Under the pieces are notes generated by a model. The model saw only the letters and a program-made list of their open reading frames with translations. It had not been told where the DNA came from and made no database searches. A DNA stretch of 14,261 bases from an archaeon. GTDB lineage: Archaea > Nanoarchaeota > Nanoarchaeia > Pacearchaeales > GW2011-AR1. Of this stretch, positions 1-7,006 are shown piece by piece. Location of the stretch: the NCBI GenBank assembly GCA_030639395.1, contig DAOWCW010000010.1, positions 1-14,261 of the forward strand, read 5' to 3'. Both the position numbers and the translations under genes were made by a program. Numbering within the stretch: position 1 is the first letter of the stretch; every line of letters begins with the position of its first letter.

Positions 1-18
1 GTCGGTGGTCGGTTTTAT

Positions 19-74
19 TCCATAAAAAATCATGGCATTTTTCTTTCAGAAAAACGCGCATTATTTCTTATGGA
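19..74. repeat. 56-base imperfect palindrome in left repeat
   Basis: The arms are 19-44 and 48-74 around a three-base loop TTC. Outer arms TCCATAA/TTATGGA and inner arms TTTTTCT/AGAAAAA pair perfectly. Between them AAAT and ATG segments also pair, leaving about four mismatches and one bulge. The same 56 bases occur unchanged at 14054-14109. It could fold as a cruciform or RNA hairpin; MITE- or REP-like elements carry such structures, but no transposase is present here. Confidence 0.85.
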
Positions 75-120
75 CACTTGGTTTTGTTTGGTTTGGTATT
101 GGATGCCTGTATTATGTGTT

Positions 121-202
121 GGGGGTCGGGAGTCTGTAGTTGGGGTTGGGTGTATGTATTAGGTGTTGGGGAGTCGGTAGTGGGTGGTCGGGGGGAAGGG
201 GG
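121..202 (+). other. Potential G-quadruplex stretches
   Basis: Two sets of four G-tracts are visible on this strand. The first is at 121-125, 128-130, 142-145 and 148-150; the second at 168-171, 182-184, 190-195 and 198-202. One loop in each set is 10-11 bases, the others are short. The second set is kept in the right copy (14169-14203). Quadruplex formation is inferred from tract spacing only. Confidence 0.5.
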
Positions 203-211
203 AGATTTAGC

Positions 212-241
212 CACGGGATTTCACGAGATTGCACGGGATTT
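212..241. repeat. CACGGGATT decamer array (three units)
   Basis: Three decamers follow head to tail: CACGGGATTT, CACGAGATTG and CACGGGATTT. A fourth CACGGGATT lies at 258-266. The array is conserved in the right repeat copy. Similar CACGRRATT-type intergenic arrays are something I recall from unrelated prokaryotic genomes, but I cannot verify that here. Confidence 0.8.
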
Positions 242-317
242 GGAGGGGAAGATTGGACACGGGATTTTATTGGATTTGGATTTGGAGTAATTTTTAGACA
301 CGCTCTTGGGTGGGAAA

Positions 318-330
318 GATATATAAATAT
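318..330 (+). promoter_or_regulatory. Archaeal TATA box for the membrane-protein pair
   Basis: GATATATAAATAT is centred near 324. The usual archaeal spacing of about 26 bases puts the transcription start at about 350, on the ATG at 349. This supports a leaderless transcript and decides that start over the ATG at 334. Confidence 0.65.
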
Positions 331-348
331 TAAATGCTCGAGTTAGGT

Positions 349-864
349 ATGGTTACGACGATTACTGAGATTTTGAATATCTGGAATGATATTGGAGTTT
401 TTTCTTATGTGATTCCGTTTTTGTTGATTTTTGCGGTTGTATTTGCGATTTTGAAGAAGACGAAAATTTTGGGTGATGAGAATGATGGAATTTTGATTCT
501 TATTTCGGTTGCATTGGGTTTATTGTCGTTGCAATTTGATTTTGTGTCAGAGTTTTATGCGGTAATTTTTCCTCGGTTTGGAATTGGGCTTAGTATTTTT
601 TTGGTGTTTTTGATTTTTGTTGGGTTTTTTATGAAGTCAGATGGAACTGATATGTTTAAAAAAATGGGATGGATGGGGTATGTTCTCGCTATCGGTGTTA
701 TTATTTGGGCGCTTAGTGCTTGGGATGAATGGAATAATTATGGTGGGTTTGGAGGTTGGTTTGCGGAGAATTTTTGGGCTGTTTTAATTTTGGGACTTGT
801 TATTGCGGTTATTGTCGTCGTGAGTAGTGGGAAAAAGAATAACAAAGGAGCTACTGGGGTATAA
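349..864 (+). CDS. Small polytopic membrane protein, copy A, pilus-locus type
   Basis: A 171-residue hydrophobic protein with about five membrane helices (near residues 17-35, 47-63, 77-95, 109-125, 143-161) and a short lysine-rich tail. After helix 1 it carries KTKILGD, also present as KTKVLGD in the next gene; the two share helix layout and are paralogues. I recall this membrane family as uncharacterised and frequent in DPANN archaea, often near type IV pilus/secretion genes, but cannot check that here. A structural or assembly role in the secretion machine encoded downstream is inferred from context. An in-frame ATG at 334 exists, but the TATA spacing favours 349. The stop overlaps the next start by one base (TAATG), so the two are probably co-translated. 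Confidence 0.85.
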   Translation: MVTTITEILNIWNDIGVFSYVIPFLLIFAVVFAILKKTKILGDENDGILILISVALGLLSLQFDFVSEFYAVIFPRFGIGLSIFLVFLIFVGFFMKSDGTDMFKKMGWMGYVLAIGVIIWALSAWDEWNNYGGFGGWFAENFWAVLILGLVIAVIVVVSSGKKNNKGATGV

Positions 865-1343
865 TGGTAGAGGCTTCAGTTTCTGCGATTGGTTATTTTA
901 TGCCCATCTTTGCATTTTTATTGGTGTTTATTGTGATTTATGCCTTACTTGTTAAGACTAAGGTTTTAGGAGATAGTCCTGCGGTGATGCTTTTTATTTC
1001 ATTTATTCTTTCGAGTTTTTTTATTGTTGAGGCGAGCTTGGTTGAGTTTGTGCAGTTTAGTTCGGCATGGTTTGGGGTGATTGTGATTGGATTGTTTTTT
1101 TTAATTGTGATTTTGGCATTTATTCCTGGTATTGATTTAGCTGTATTTTTTGGTAAAGGAAATTGGTTCGCTTGGGTTTTGCTTGGGTTAGTGGTTGCGT
1201 TTTTTGTGATTAGTTCGGCCTATGTTTTTAATTGGGTTTTGAATTGGGGAATGATTCAGAGTTGGTTTGATACAGAATGGTTTGGGATGATTTTATTATT
1301 ATTGATTGCTGGCGTTGTTTCTTTTGTGTTGGCTAAGAAATAA
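864..1343 (+). CDS. Small polytopic membrane protein, copy B, paralogue of upstream gene
   Basis: A 159-residue protein with about five hydrophobic helices and almost no soluble loops. The N-terminal half aligns with the upstream protein around the first helix and KTKVLGD, so the pair arose by tandem duplication followed by strong divergence. No catalytic motif is visible. Its ATG shares a base with the preceding TAA, and AAAGGAG lies at 844-850, a longer distance than usual for a ribosome binding site, so coupling by re-initiation is likely. It ends two bases short of the oppositely oriented coiled-coil gene. It may form a hetero-oligomer with copy A in the membrane; this is inference from duplication and coupling. 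Confidence 0.85.
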   Translation: MVEASVSAIGYFMPIFAFLLVFIVIYALLVKTKVLGDSPAVMLFISFILSSFFIVEASLVEFVQFSSAWFGVIVIGLFFLIVILAFIPGIDLAVFFGKGNWFAWVLLGLVVAFFVISSAYVFNWVLNWGMIQSWFDTEWFGMILLLLIAGVVSFVLAKK

Positions 1344-1345
1344 AA

Positions 1346-2053
1346 TTATTTAGAAAGTTTTTTCATTTCATTGACATTGTCTATTAAGGGGTTCATTAGT
1401 TTTGCGATGGTTCCGTGGAGGTTGTCGAGGTCTTTATGTACCATTGCATAGTTTTCTCCATATTCTCCTATTTTTCCTAGGATTGCTTGTTGGAGTTGCT
1501 GGATTGAATTTTCTATTATTTTTAGTCGGTCGTCTATGTTGTTGACTTTACTTTGTATTTGGTTTTTGAATGATGCGATGTCTCCGACTTTTGATTTATA
1601 ATCTTCTAGTTTTTCTGTTGCGACTTGTTCTGCAATTTCTGAGATTGTTTCAGTTTCGTAGCTTCCTGCTTGTGGGTATGTGTCTTGTTCTGAATATGCT
1701 TGGGGTTGTGGTGTATAGTATTCTTGTTCTGGATAGTTGGGGGTTGGCTGAGGGTAAGCTTCTGGTGGCTGTGGTTCTGTTGGTGGGAGTGGTTGTTGTG
1801 GGGTCGTTGTATCTGGTGCTGGCATCATTGAGGGTTGCATGGTTTGGTTGTTGGTTATTGGTACTTGGTTATTGGTCGCTACTTGTTCTGGGGCAAGTGG
1901 TTCGGGAGGGGAGACGGCGTTTTTTATTTTGGCTTGGTTAATTGCATTATTGATTTCTGAGGGAGAGATTCCTTCGTTTTGTAGTTGGGTTATTATTTCG
2001 GTGTCGGATTTTTGTTCTTGTTGCATTTGGATTATTCTATCTAAGGTACTCAT
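1346..2053 (-). CDS. Coiled-coil protein with N-terminal helical motif and Pro/Gln linker
   Basis: A 235-residue soluble protein in three parts. Residues 1-45 form a helical motif of the type D-x-E-I-I-x-x-L-x-x-x-G-I-S-x-x-E-I-x-x-A-I. Residues about 46-125 are a disordered linker rich in Pro, Gln and Tyr. Residues about 130-235 are acidic-basic heptads predicted to form a coiled coil, including the stretch QQAILGKIGEY. I recall this architecture, including the AILGK segment, as a recurrent unnamed protein of DPANN archaea; its function is unknown. Coiled-coil scaffold proteins accompany archaellum and pilus motors (for example FlaC/D/E), so a cytosolic connector role is a reasonable guess. 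It starts two bases after the upstream coiled-coil gene ends, hence one operon. It converges tail-to-tail with the membrane-protein pair. Confidence 0.85.
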   Translation of the reverse strand: MSTLDRIIQMQQEQKSDTEIITQLQNEGISPSEINNAINQAKIKNAVSPPEPLAPEQVATNNQVPITNNQTMQPSMMPAPDTTTPQQPLPPTEPQPPEAYPQPTPNYPEQEYYTPQPQAYSEQDTYPQAGSYETETISEIAEQVATEKLEDYKSKVGDIASFKNQIQSKVNNIDDRLKIIENSIQQLQQAILGKIGEYGENYAMVHKDLDNLHGTIAKLMNPLIDNVNEMKKLSK

Positions 2054-2055
2054 AG

Positions 2056-2439
2056 TTAATTTTTAGATTTTATAGTATTTATTTCTTTGTTAATTAGTTC
2101 TTCGACGTCTTTTTTTCGCATAAATTCTAGTGGCTGGAAATCTTTGAGCATTCTTTCGATTAGGGCGAGTTCTTCTCGTTTGACGAATTTTCCGAATTCT
2201 GTTAAGAGGGAATTGGAGGTTCTTTTTAATTTTTCTAAGTCTTGTTGTATTTGGATATTTTCTTGTTTTAGATTTTTTATTTCGTCTTCGGTTTCTTGGC
2301 GGGATGATATTAGGTTTTTACCTAGCAGGAGGACTCGTTCTCGGATTAGCTTGTTGCGTTCGTCTGTATCTTTGAGTCTTGTGTTGAAGTCAGACAGGAG
2401 AAATTTTATTTGGGCGTCGGTGTCTTGAGGTGGTGCCAT
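2056..2439 (-). CDS. Coiled-coil protein, first gene of the minus-strand pair
   Basis: A 127-residue, charged, almost entirely helical protein. Heptad-like repeats run from about residue 15 to 90, followed by a short helical C-terminus (KKDVEELINKEI). No signal peptide or membrane segment is present, so it is cytosolic. A TATA box centred about 26 bases upstream of the ATG indicates a leaderless transcript that continues into the second coiled-coil gene. It is a candidate binding partner of that protein and of the ATPase/platform complex encoded to the right, by analogy with coiled-coil accessory proteins of archaeal filament motors; the sequence itself gives no specific function. Confidence 0.85.
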   Translation of the reverse strand: MAPPQDTDAQIKFLLSDFNTRLKDTDERNKLIRERVLLLGKNLISSRQETEDEIKNLKQENIQIQQDLEKLKRTSNSLLTEFGKFVKREELALIERMLKDFQPLEFMRKKDVEELINKEINTIKSKN

Positions 2440-2459
2440 GTTAGTGTTAAGGATGAGAT

Positions 2460-2470
2460 GTTTATAAGTT
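2460..2470 (-). promoter_or_regulatory. TATA box for the coiled-coil gene pair
   Basis: On the minus strand ACTTATAAA (2469-2461) is centred near 2465, 26 bases before the ATG at 2439. This is the expected geometry of a leaderless archaeal promoter. Confidence 0.65.
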
Positions 2471-2536
2471 TTGGCTTAAAGTTTGAGTATATTAATGTTG
2501 TTTAGGATTTTAGAAGTTATAATAAGCATCAGAACT

Positions 2537-2565
2537 CTTAAGTATATCTAATCTTTCTTATATCC
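2537..2565 (+). promoter_or_regulatory. Probable promoter of the giant surface protein
   Basis: Two TATA-like elements lie in tandem: TTAAGTATAT around 2539-2546 and TCTTATATCC around 2556-2565. The first would start transcription near the mini-ORF ATG at 2566, the second near 2586. Which is used cannot be decided. The 2440-2600 interval serves as a divergent promoter region. Confidence 0.45.
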
Positions 2566-2613
2566 ATGAAAAAGAGGCATTCTAAACTGACTATTTTTTC
2601 TTGCAAAAAATGA
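2566..2613 (+). CDS. Possible 15-codon leader ORF coupled to the surface protein
   Basis: ATG at 2566 opens MKKRHSKLTIFSCKK and stops at TGA 2611-2613. The stop overlaps the ATG at 2610 of the surface-protein gene in an ATGA arrangement. A TATA-like element lies about 23-25 bases upstream, so it could be translated from a leaderless message and feed ribosomes to the large gene. Such a short frame may equally be chance; no homologue is recognised. Confidence 0.3.
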   Translation: MKKRHSKLTIFSCKK

Positions 2614-5600
2614 AAAGACCGATGGTGAAAAGATATTCTTTAATAGTACTCTTTATTTTAATTGGGATTTTATTTTTTAGTTCTAATGTTTTGGCAATAG
2701 ATGACGTAGTAGAGGAAGATGTTTCTTTGTGGGACAAGGTTGTTTCTTTTTTTGATGGTGTTTTGAGGTGGGTTGGGTTTGTTATTGATGGTGAGTTTGG
2801 ATCTATGAGAGATGTAAGTTCTGGAAGTGTTAATGGAACAATATATTTTTATTATGATGCGGAAAATGGTAATGTTAGTGATAATGTGCCATTATTTGTT
2901 GATTCAGGTCCAAAATTTTGCCAAACAGAATGTTCAGGATTAGGAGATAAAGCTACGATTCAATTATCTGGCGGTGCTCCTCAAGGAAACAAATATTGGC
3001 AATGGCAAACTGTTCAGAGTCAAAACAATCATTACACAGAAATCTCAAATGTGGGCGTATTTCCCGTTTCTCTCAACCTTGGAACAACATATTATATGGC
3101 TTATTATATGCGATTTGATAGAATAGATGGATTGGATATTTGGCACGAGGGAGGTGGCACCCAAAGTTCAGATAAAGGTGTTGAAATATATGGCAGTGGT
3201 TTAAGGTGGGGAACTGGAAGAGGACAGTGGGATGAGTGTGAGGATTCGTATAGTCCAGGCATGGGAGCTAATGATGACCATCACTTCACAATAATGGTTG
3301 GAAATCCTACTTATCACTTAGATTCGTCAATAATGCCAATGCCTACTAATTTAGAGGGGTACGGATGTGGGAACACTAGGCAATATGCTTATGAAACATG
3401 GTATTCTGTAGTGTTAGGAGTGAAAATGGCAACAGATAATACTGGAGCAGTTTCTATGTGGGTTGATGGTGAAAAGGTTTTAGAGTTTCTTAGTACTCCC
3501 ACAGTTAATAATACCATGCCAACATTGACCAATATTAAGATGGGTGGAACTATTGCACAATCAGCTTATGATGCACCACCACATAAAAGGAAATTTGATG
3601 CATTAATTTTAACAGATGATTGGAATGAGATTGTTAGTCGGGGATATCTTAACTGGAGTGATAATTCATCACAACTTCCTATAAGATCAAATCCGCAACC
3701 TATAGGATCATTAGTATCTGGGACAACTGAAGTTAATATTAGCTTAACAACTAATATTAATGCAACATGTAGGTATTATAATATTTCACAAACAAATTAT
3801 TCTGATATGACTAATACTTTTTTAGTAACTGGATCAACTACTCACCAAACATTAATAACTAATTTAACAAGTCCAAGTGATAATATTTATTATATCAGAT
3901 GCAATTCAAGTGATGGGTATGTTAATGATGATGATTTTAATATAAGTTTTCATGTTAATGGAACAATTTATTTTTATTATGATGCAGAAAATATTACTGC
4001 TGGTGATTTTTTACCTTATGGACCAGATAATATAGGTAATAATTGGTATCAAAGTTTAATTGCTCTTAAATCTTCCAATGCTACCTCCCAAAATCAATCA
4101 TGGACACCTCAAGGTAATAATTATATGCATTGGGATATATTAAAAGATCAAGTTAATTCTGCAACTATATTTCAATATAAAATAAATCCATCTACATTAA
4201 TCGAATATTCATTAGAATTAAATAAGACATATTATTTAGCATATTATAATAAAATTCAAAGAATTAATGGTCTTGATGTATGGAGAGAAGGGACATCAAT
4301 ACAATCAGCAAATAAACATGTTGAACTTTGGGGTAGTGGTTTTAGAGGATTAATAAATTATGGACAATGGGGTGAATGTGGATTGTCCGATAGTTTTGCT
4401 GCAAATGAAGATCATAAATTTACAATTTGGGTTGGTGATCATTTAGATTTAAATAATGGCGCAGCTCCTTTTCCTGGAAATGTTAATGGGTATAATTGTT
4501 CAAATCCTGTACAAGTTGATTATGATAGTTGGCATTCTGTAGTTTATGCAGTAAAAATATCAAATGAATCAAATGGAGAATTTAAATTATGGATAAATGG
4601 TGAAAATGTTTCTAATATTATAAATGTAAAAACAGTTGAAAATTATGCACCAACAATTCAACAAATTAATTTTTTAGCAACAATTGATCAACCTGATTAT
4701 GATGTTGATAATCACACAGTAATGTTTGATGCAATTATATTTACTGATGACTGGAATGAGATTGTAAGTCGAGGTTATTTAAACTGGAGTGATAATTCAT
4801 CACAACTTGATTATCCTGAGGTTGAATTATTAATTCCTTCTAATAGTTTAATAACAAATAATTCAAATGTTACATTTAGCTGTAACGCAACTGACGATAA
4901 TCAAATTCAAAATATTACTTTGTACATAGATATTAGTGGTTGGAGTTCTAATTATATGAATAATTCTGACAGTTTAACTTATACTATTAATAATGTTGGT
5001 GATGGGTCTTATATTTGGAATTGTTTAGCTTATGATAATGCTTCAAATGGTGATTGGGGTAATACGAATTATACATTCACAATAGACACAACGTCACCTA
5101 TTTTTACAGCAATAGATAATCAGACAGGTTATGACAATGTTAATTTTTCTTACGATATTAATGCAAGTGATAGTGGGGTTGGTTTAGATATTTTTAATAT
5201 TGACGATACAACAAACTTTTCGATTAATTCTTCAACAGGTGTTATTGTTAATGCAAGTGTTTTGATTGAGTATTATTATGTTGTTAATGTTTCTGTAAAT
5301 GATATTGTTGGCAATTTAAACTGGAGCTTATGGAGTTTGAATGTTTCTAGTGTTCCTGATACAACATTTCCAACAGTAACCCTAAACTCACCAACTGCAA
5401 ACTACACAACTACAAATACAACAATAATATTCAACTGCTCAGCGACAGATAATGTTCAGTTGGCGAATATTACTTTGTATTTAAATTATTCAACATGGCA
5501 TGTTAATGAGACGGTTAATATTTCAGGAACATCAAATTCGACAACGTTTACTAAAATTTTTCCGAATGGGACTTATCTTTGGAATTGTAGGGCGGAGGAT

Positions 5601-6956
5601 AACTCGAGTAACTCTGTGTTCGCGACGACGAATTATGCTTTTTCGATTACAAACTTGACGGTGACTTTTAATTCGTCTTTGTGGAATATGACAGAAACAA
5701 CTAATTTCTCAAATAAAACAACTGATGATTTAAGGAATTTGTCTAATGTAAAGTTCAGGAATAATTACGGGAGGATTTGGTTTATTGATGAGCTTTCGAT
5801 ATCTAGGAGTGTTAATCTGAGTGATAAAGTTGAGATAGGAAATAATTATGTTTTTATTAATTCCTCGTCTCTGCCTGAGTTTAATGTGTCTGCGAATTTG
5901 ACTTTGTTTGATTTGAGTTTTTCTAATCCGAGGCCTTTGCGGGATGGTGTATTTTGTTCGGCTTGTGTTGAGATTGATTATAGCGACGGTGTTTTTGTTT
6001 TTAGTGTTTCTAGTTTTAGTAATTATTCTGCGGGGGAGACGCCGACTTGTTCGGATGGAGTTCAAAATCAGGACGAGACGGGGGTTGATTGTGGGGGTTT
6101 GTGTTCGGCTTGTGGGGATTCTTCGAGTTCTGGCGGGAGTTCTGTTGGTGTTGCTGGTGTTTCTAGTCGGAGTGAGTTTGGAGTTGATTCGAGTTTGAGT
6201 TTCGATGTTATTGAGGGTGATAGTGGGAGTTTTGAGTTTGTTATTTCTAACACAGGGAATGTTGATTTGGATTTTAATGTGAGTTCGGATTTGGAGTTTT
6301 TGAGTTTTGATGGGTTTAGTGTTTTGGCTGGTGAAGAGAAGGTGATTAAAGGTTTTGTTAACGTTGGGGAGATTATTGCGGGTGTTTATGTTGGGAAGAT
6401 TTTTGTTAGTTCGGGGAGTTTGAGCGATGAGATTTTGGTTTCGGTTAGTGTTTTGTCGAGGGGTTATGTTTTTGATGTTAGTTTGGAGATTGATGCCGAG
6501 GATTTGTTTGTTTTGTCGGGGGAGAGCGTTGGGTTTGTGGTTTCTTTGGTTGGGATTGGTAAAGTTGCTGATTCTGTTAATATTAGTTATGTTGCTATGG
6601 ATAGCGAGGGTGGGGTTGTGGTTTCTTTTAGTGAAGAGGTTTTCGTTGACGGTGAGTTGGAGTTTTTGGGAGAGATTGTTTTGCCTGAGGATTTGTCTGC
6701 GGGAGATTATGTTGTTTATGTTGAGGTGGTTTATGATGGGAAGAGGGCGGGGGCGAGTTCTTGGGTTAGGGTTGAGTCGAGTCGGTTGGTTTTGTTTTTT
6801 GTTGAGTATGGAAGTTTAGTTGCTGGGGGTTTGGTTTTGTTGGGTTTGGTTTTTTGGTTTTTTGTTTGGAGGAAGATTAAAGAGAAGAAGAGAGGGTTAC
6901 AATCCTTAGGCAATGATAAAATCATTGCGAACCAAAAACCTAAAGATTTTTTTTAA
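2610..6956 (+). CDS. Giant membrane-anchored surface protein with two LamG-like modules and Ig-like domains
   Basis: A 1448-residue predicted cell-surface protein. Order: signal peptide 1-29 (basic start, hydrophobic core, cleavage near VLA); LamG/concanavalin-A-like module 74-356; Ig/fibronectin-like spacer; second LamG-like module 449-733; Ig-like, cadherin-like and Ig-like domains about 734-1015; a further domain to about 1145; a Cys-rich motif starting C1147 with DGVQNQDETGVDCGG; two beta-rich domains; membrane helix about 1402-1420; basic tail. Many N-x-S/T sequons suggest N-glycosylation. LamG-type folds usually bind glycans or proteins, so an adhesin role in contact with host or substrate is inferred; a degradative polysaccharide-lyase-like fold is an alternative. 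ATG 2610 is chosen over TTG 2601; ATG 2622 is also possible. Codon use shifts within the gene: the second module is A/T-rich and the C-terminus strongly G/T-rich. Confidence 0.85.
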   Translation: MKRPMVKRYSLIVLFILIGILFFSSNVLAIDDVVEEDVSLWDKVVSFFDGVLRWVGFVIDGEFGSMRDVSSGSVNGTIYFYYDAENGNVSDNVPLFVDSGPKFCQTECSGLGDKATIQLSGGAPQGNKYWQWQTVQSQNNHYTEISNVGVFPVSLNLGTTYYMAYYMRFDRIDGLDIWHEGGGTQSSDKGVEIYGSGLRWGTGRGQWDECEDSYSPGMGANDDHHFTIMVGNPTYHLDSSIMPMPTNLEGYGCGNTRQYAYETWYSVVLGVKMATDNTGAVSMWVDGEKVLEFLSTPTVNNTMPTLTNIKMGGTIAQSAYDAPPHKRKFDALILTDDWNEIVSRGYLNWSDNSSQLPIRSNPQPIGSLVSGTTEVNISLTTNINATCRYYNISQTNYSDMTNTFLVTGSTTHQTLITNLTSPSDNIYYIRCNSSDGYVNDDDFNISFHVNGTIYFYYDAENITAGDFLPYGPDNIGNNWYQSLIALKSSNATSQNQSWTPQGNNYMHWDILKDQVNSATIFQYKINPSTLIEYSLELNKTYYLAYYNKIQRINGLDVWREGTSIQSANKHVELWGSGFRGLINYGQWGECGLSDSFAANEDHKFTIWVGDHLDLNNGAAPFPGNVNGYNCSNPVQVDYDSWHSVVYAVKISNESNGEFKLWINGENVSNIINVKTVENYAPTIQQINFLATIDQPDYDVDNHTVMFDAIIFTDDWNEIVSRGYLNWSDNSSQLDYPEVELLIPSNSLITNNSNVTFSCNATDDNQIQNITLYIDISGWSSNYMNNSDSLTYTINNVGDGSYIWNCLAYDNASNGDWGNTNYTFTIDTTSPIFTAIDNQTGYDNVNFSYDINASDSGVGLDIFNIDDTTNFSINSSTGVIVNASVLIEYYYVVNVSVNDIVGNLNWSLWSLNVSSVPDTTFPTVTLNSPTANYTTTNTTIIFNCSATDNVQLANITLYLNYSTWHVNETVNISGTSNSTTFTKIFPNGTYLWNCRAEDNSSNSVFATTNYAFSITNLTVTFNSSLWNMTETTNFSNKTTDDLRNLSNVKFRNNYGRIWFIDELSISRSVNLSDKVEIGNNYVFINSSSLPEFNVSANLTLFDLSFSNPRPLRDGVFCSACVEIDYSDGVFVFSVSSFSNYSAGETPTCSDGVQNQDETGVDCGGLCSACGDSSSSGGSSVGVAGVSSRSEFGVDSSLSFDVIEGDSGSFEFVISNTGNVDLDFNVSSDLEFLSFDGFSVLAGEEKVIKGFVNVGEIIAGVYVGKIFVSSGSLSDEILVSVSVLSRGYVFDVSLEIDAEDLFVLSGESVGFVVSLVGIGKVADSVNISYVAMDSEGGVVVSFSEEVFVDGELEFLGEIVLPEDLSAGDYVVYVEVVYDGKRAGASSWVRVESSRLVLFFVEYGSLVAGGLVLLGLVFWFFVWRKIKEKKRGLQSLGNDKIIANQKPKDFF
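2829..3677 (+). repeat. LamG-like module, copy 1 (intragenic repeat)
   Basis: Encodes residues 74-356 of the surface protein. Its left edge (2829-2867) matches the copy-2 edge at 37 of 39 bases. Its right edge ends with 27 bases identical to 4782-4808 and encodes the same 22 residues ending NWSDNSSQL. The interior is much more diverged from copy 2. Confidence 0.8.
3954..4808 (+). repeat. LamG-like module, copy 2 (intragenic repeat)
   Basis: Encodes residues 449-733. It shares near-identical edges with copy 1 and keeps landmarks such as TYYLAYYNK, GLDVW, GSGFR, GQW-EC and W-INGENV in the same order. It is noticeably poorer in G and C than the rest of the gene. Confidence 0.8.
6901..6954 (+). 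terminator. Nested hairpin plus T8 at the end of the surface-protein gene
   Basis: Outer arms AATCCTTAGG (6901-6910) and CCTAAAGATT (6939-6948) pair with one mismatch. An inner perfect stem CAATGAT-AAA-ATCATTG lies at 6911-6927, and a run of eight T (6947-6954) follows. Archaeal termination relies on T-runs, so the site likely ends the transcript although it lies inside the last codons. It encodes the terminal residues NDKIIANQKPKDFF, beyond the basic membrane stop, so it may be an inserted palindromic element. Confidence 0.55.
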
Positions 6957-6958
6957 CA

Positions 6959-6972
6959 TACATATATTTTAA
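6959..6972 (+). promoter_or_regulatory. TATA box and inverted repeat upstream of the ATPase gene
   Basis: CATATATTTTAA is centred near 6965, giving a predicted start near 6991 and a leader of about 16 bases. GAGG at 6996-6999 sits 7 bases before ATG 7007 and can act as a ribosome binding site. ACATAT (6960-6965) and ATATGT (6972-6977) form a 6-base inverted repeat over the box, a possible but weak regulator site. Confidence 0.5.
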
Positions 6973-7006
6973 TATGTGTTTTTGTTTTGAATTTTGAGGC
7001 ACTAAA

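Larger units (their letters stand above)
1..266. repeat. Left copy of a composite intergenic repeat
   Basis: Two blocks recur at the right edge of the window. Positions 16-106 are identical to 14051-14141 (91 bases), and 155-260 match 14156-14261 with one difference (G204 versus A14205). Between the blocks the copies differ: 48 bases here, 14 there. Parts in order are a heptamer tail GTCGGTG GTCGG (1-12), a long imperfect palindrome (19-74), a GT-rich stretch, G-rich heptamer-like blocks (121-202), and CACGGGATT-type units at 212, 222, 232 and 258. Short open frames across it are low-complexity and follow the repeat, so I regard the region as non-coding. Whether the right copy continues beyond 14261 cannot be seen. 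Confidence 0.93.

Noticed and set aside
78..346. Overlapping short open frames in the left repeat, and a similar one at 13981-14163
   Set aside because: They read through heptamers and G-rich repeats, recur only because the DNA repeats, have low-complexity Gly/Trp/Val content and no initiation signals.
1570..2066. Plus-strand hydrophobic frames opposite the first coiled-coil gene
   Set aside because: They are antisense to the Pro/Gln linker and helical regions; the minus-strand frame has a promoter, operon spacing and sensible protein features.
5944..6819. Arg/Leu/Val-rich frames inside the surface-protein gene
   Set aside because: They are frame-shifted readings of G/T-biased codons with implausible composition; the main frame continues through with recognisable domains.
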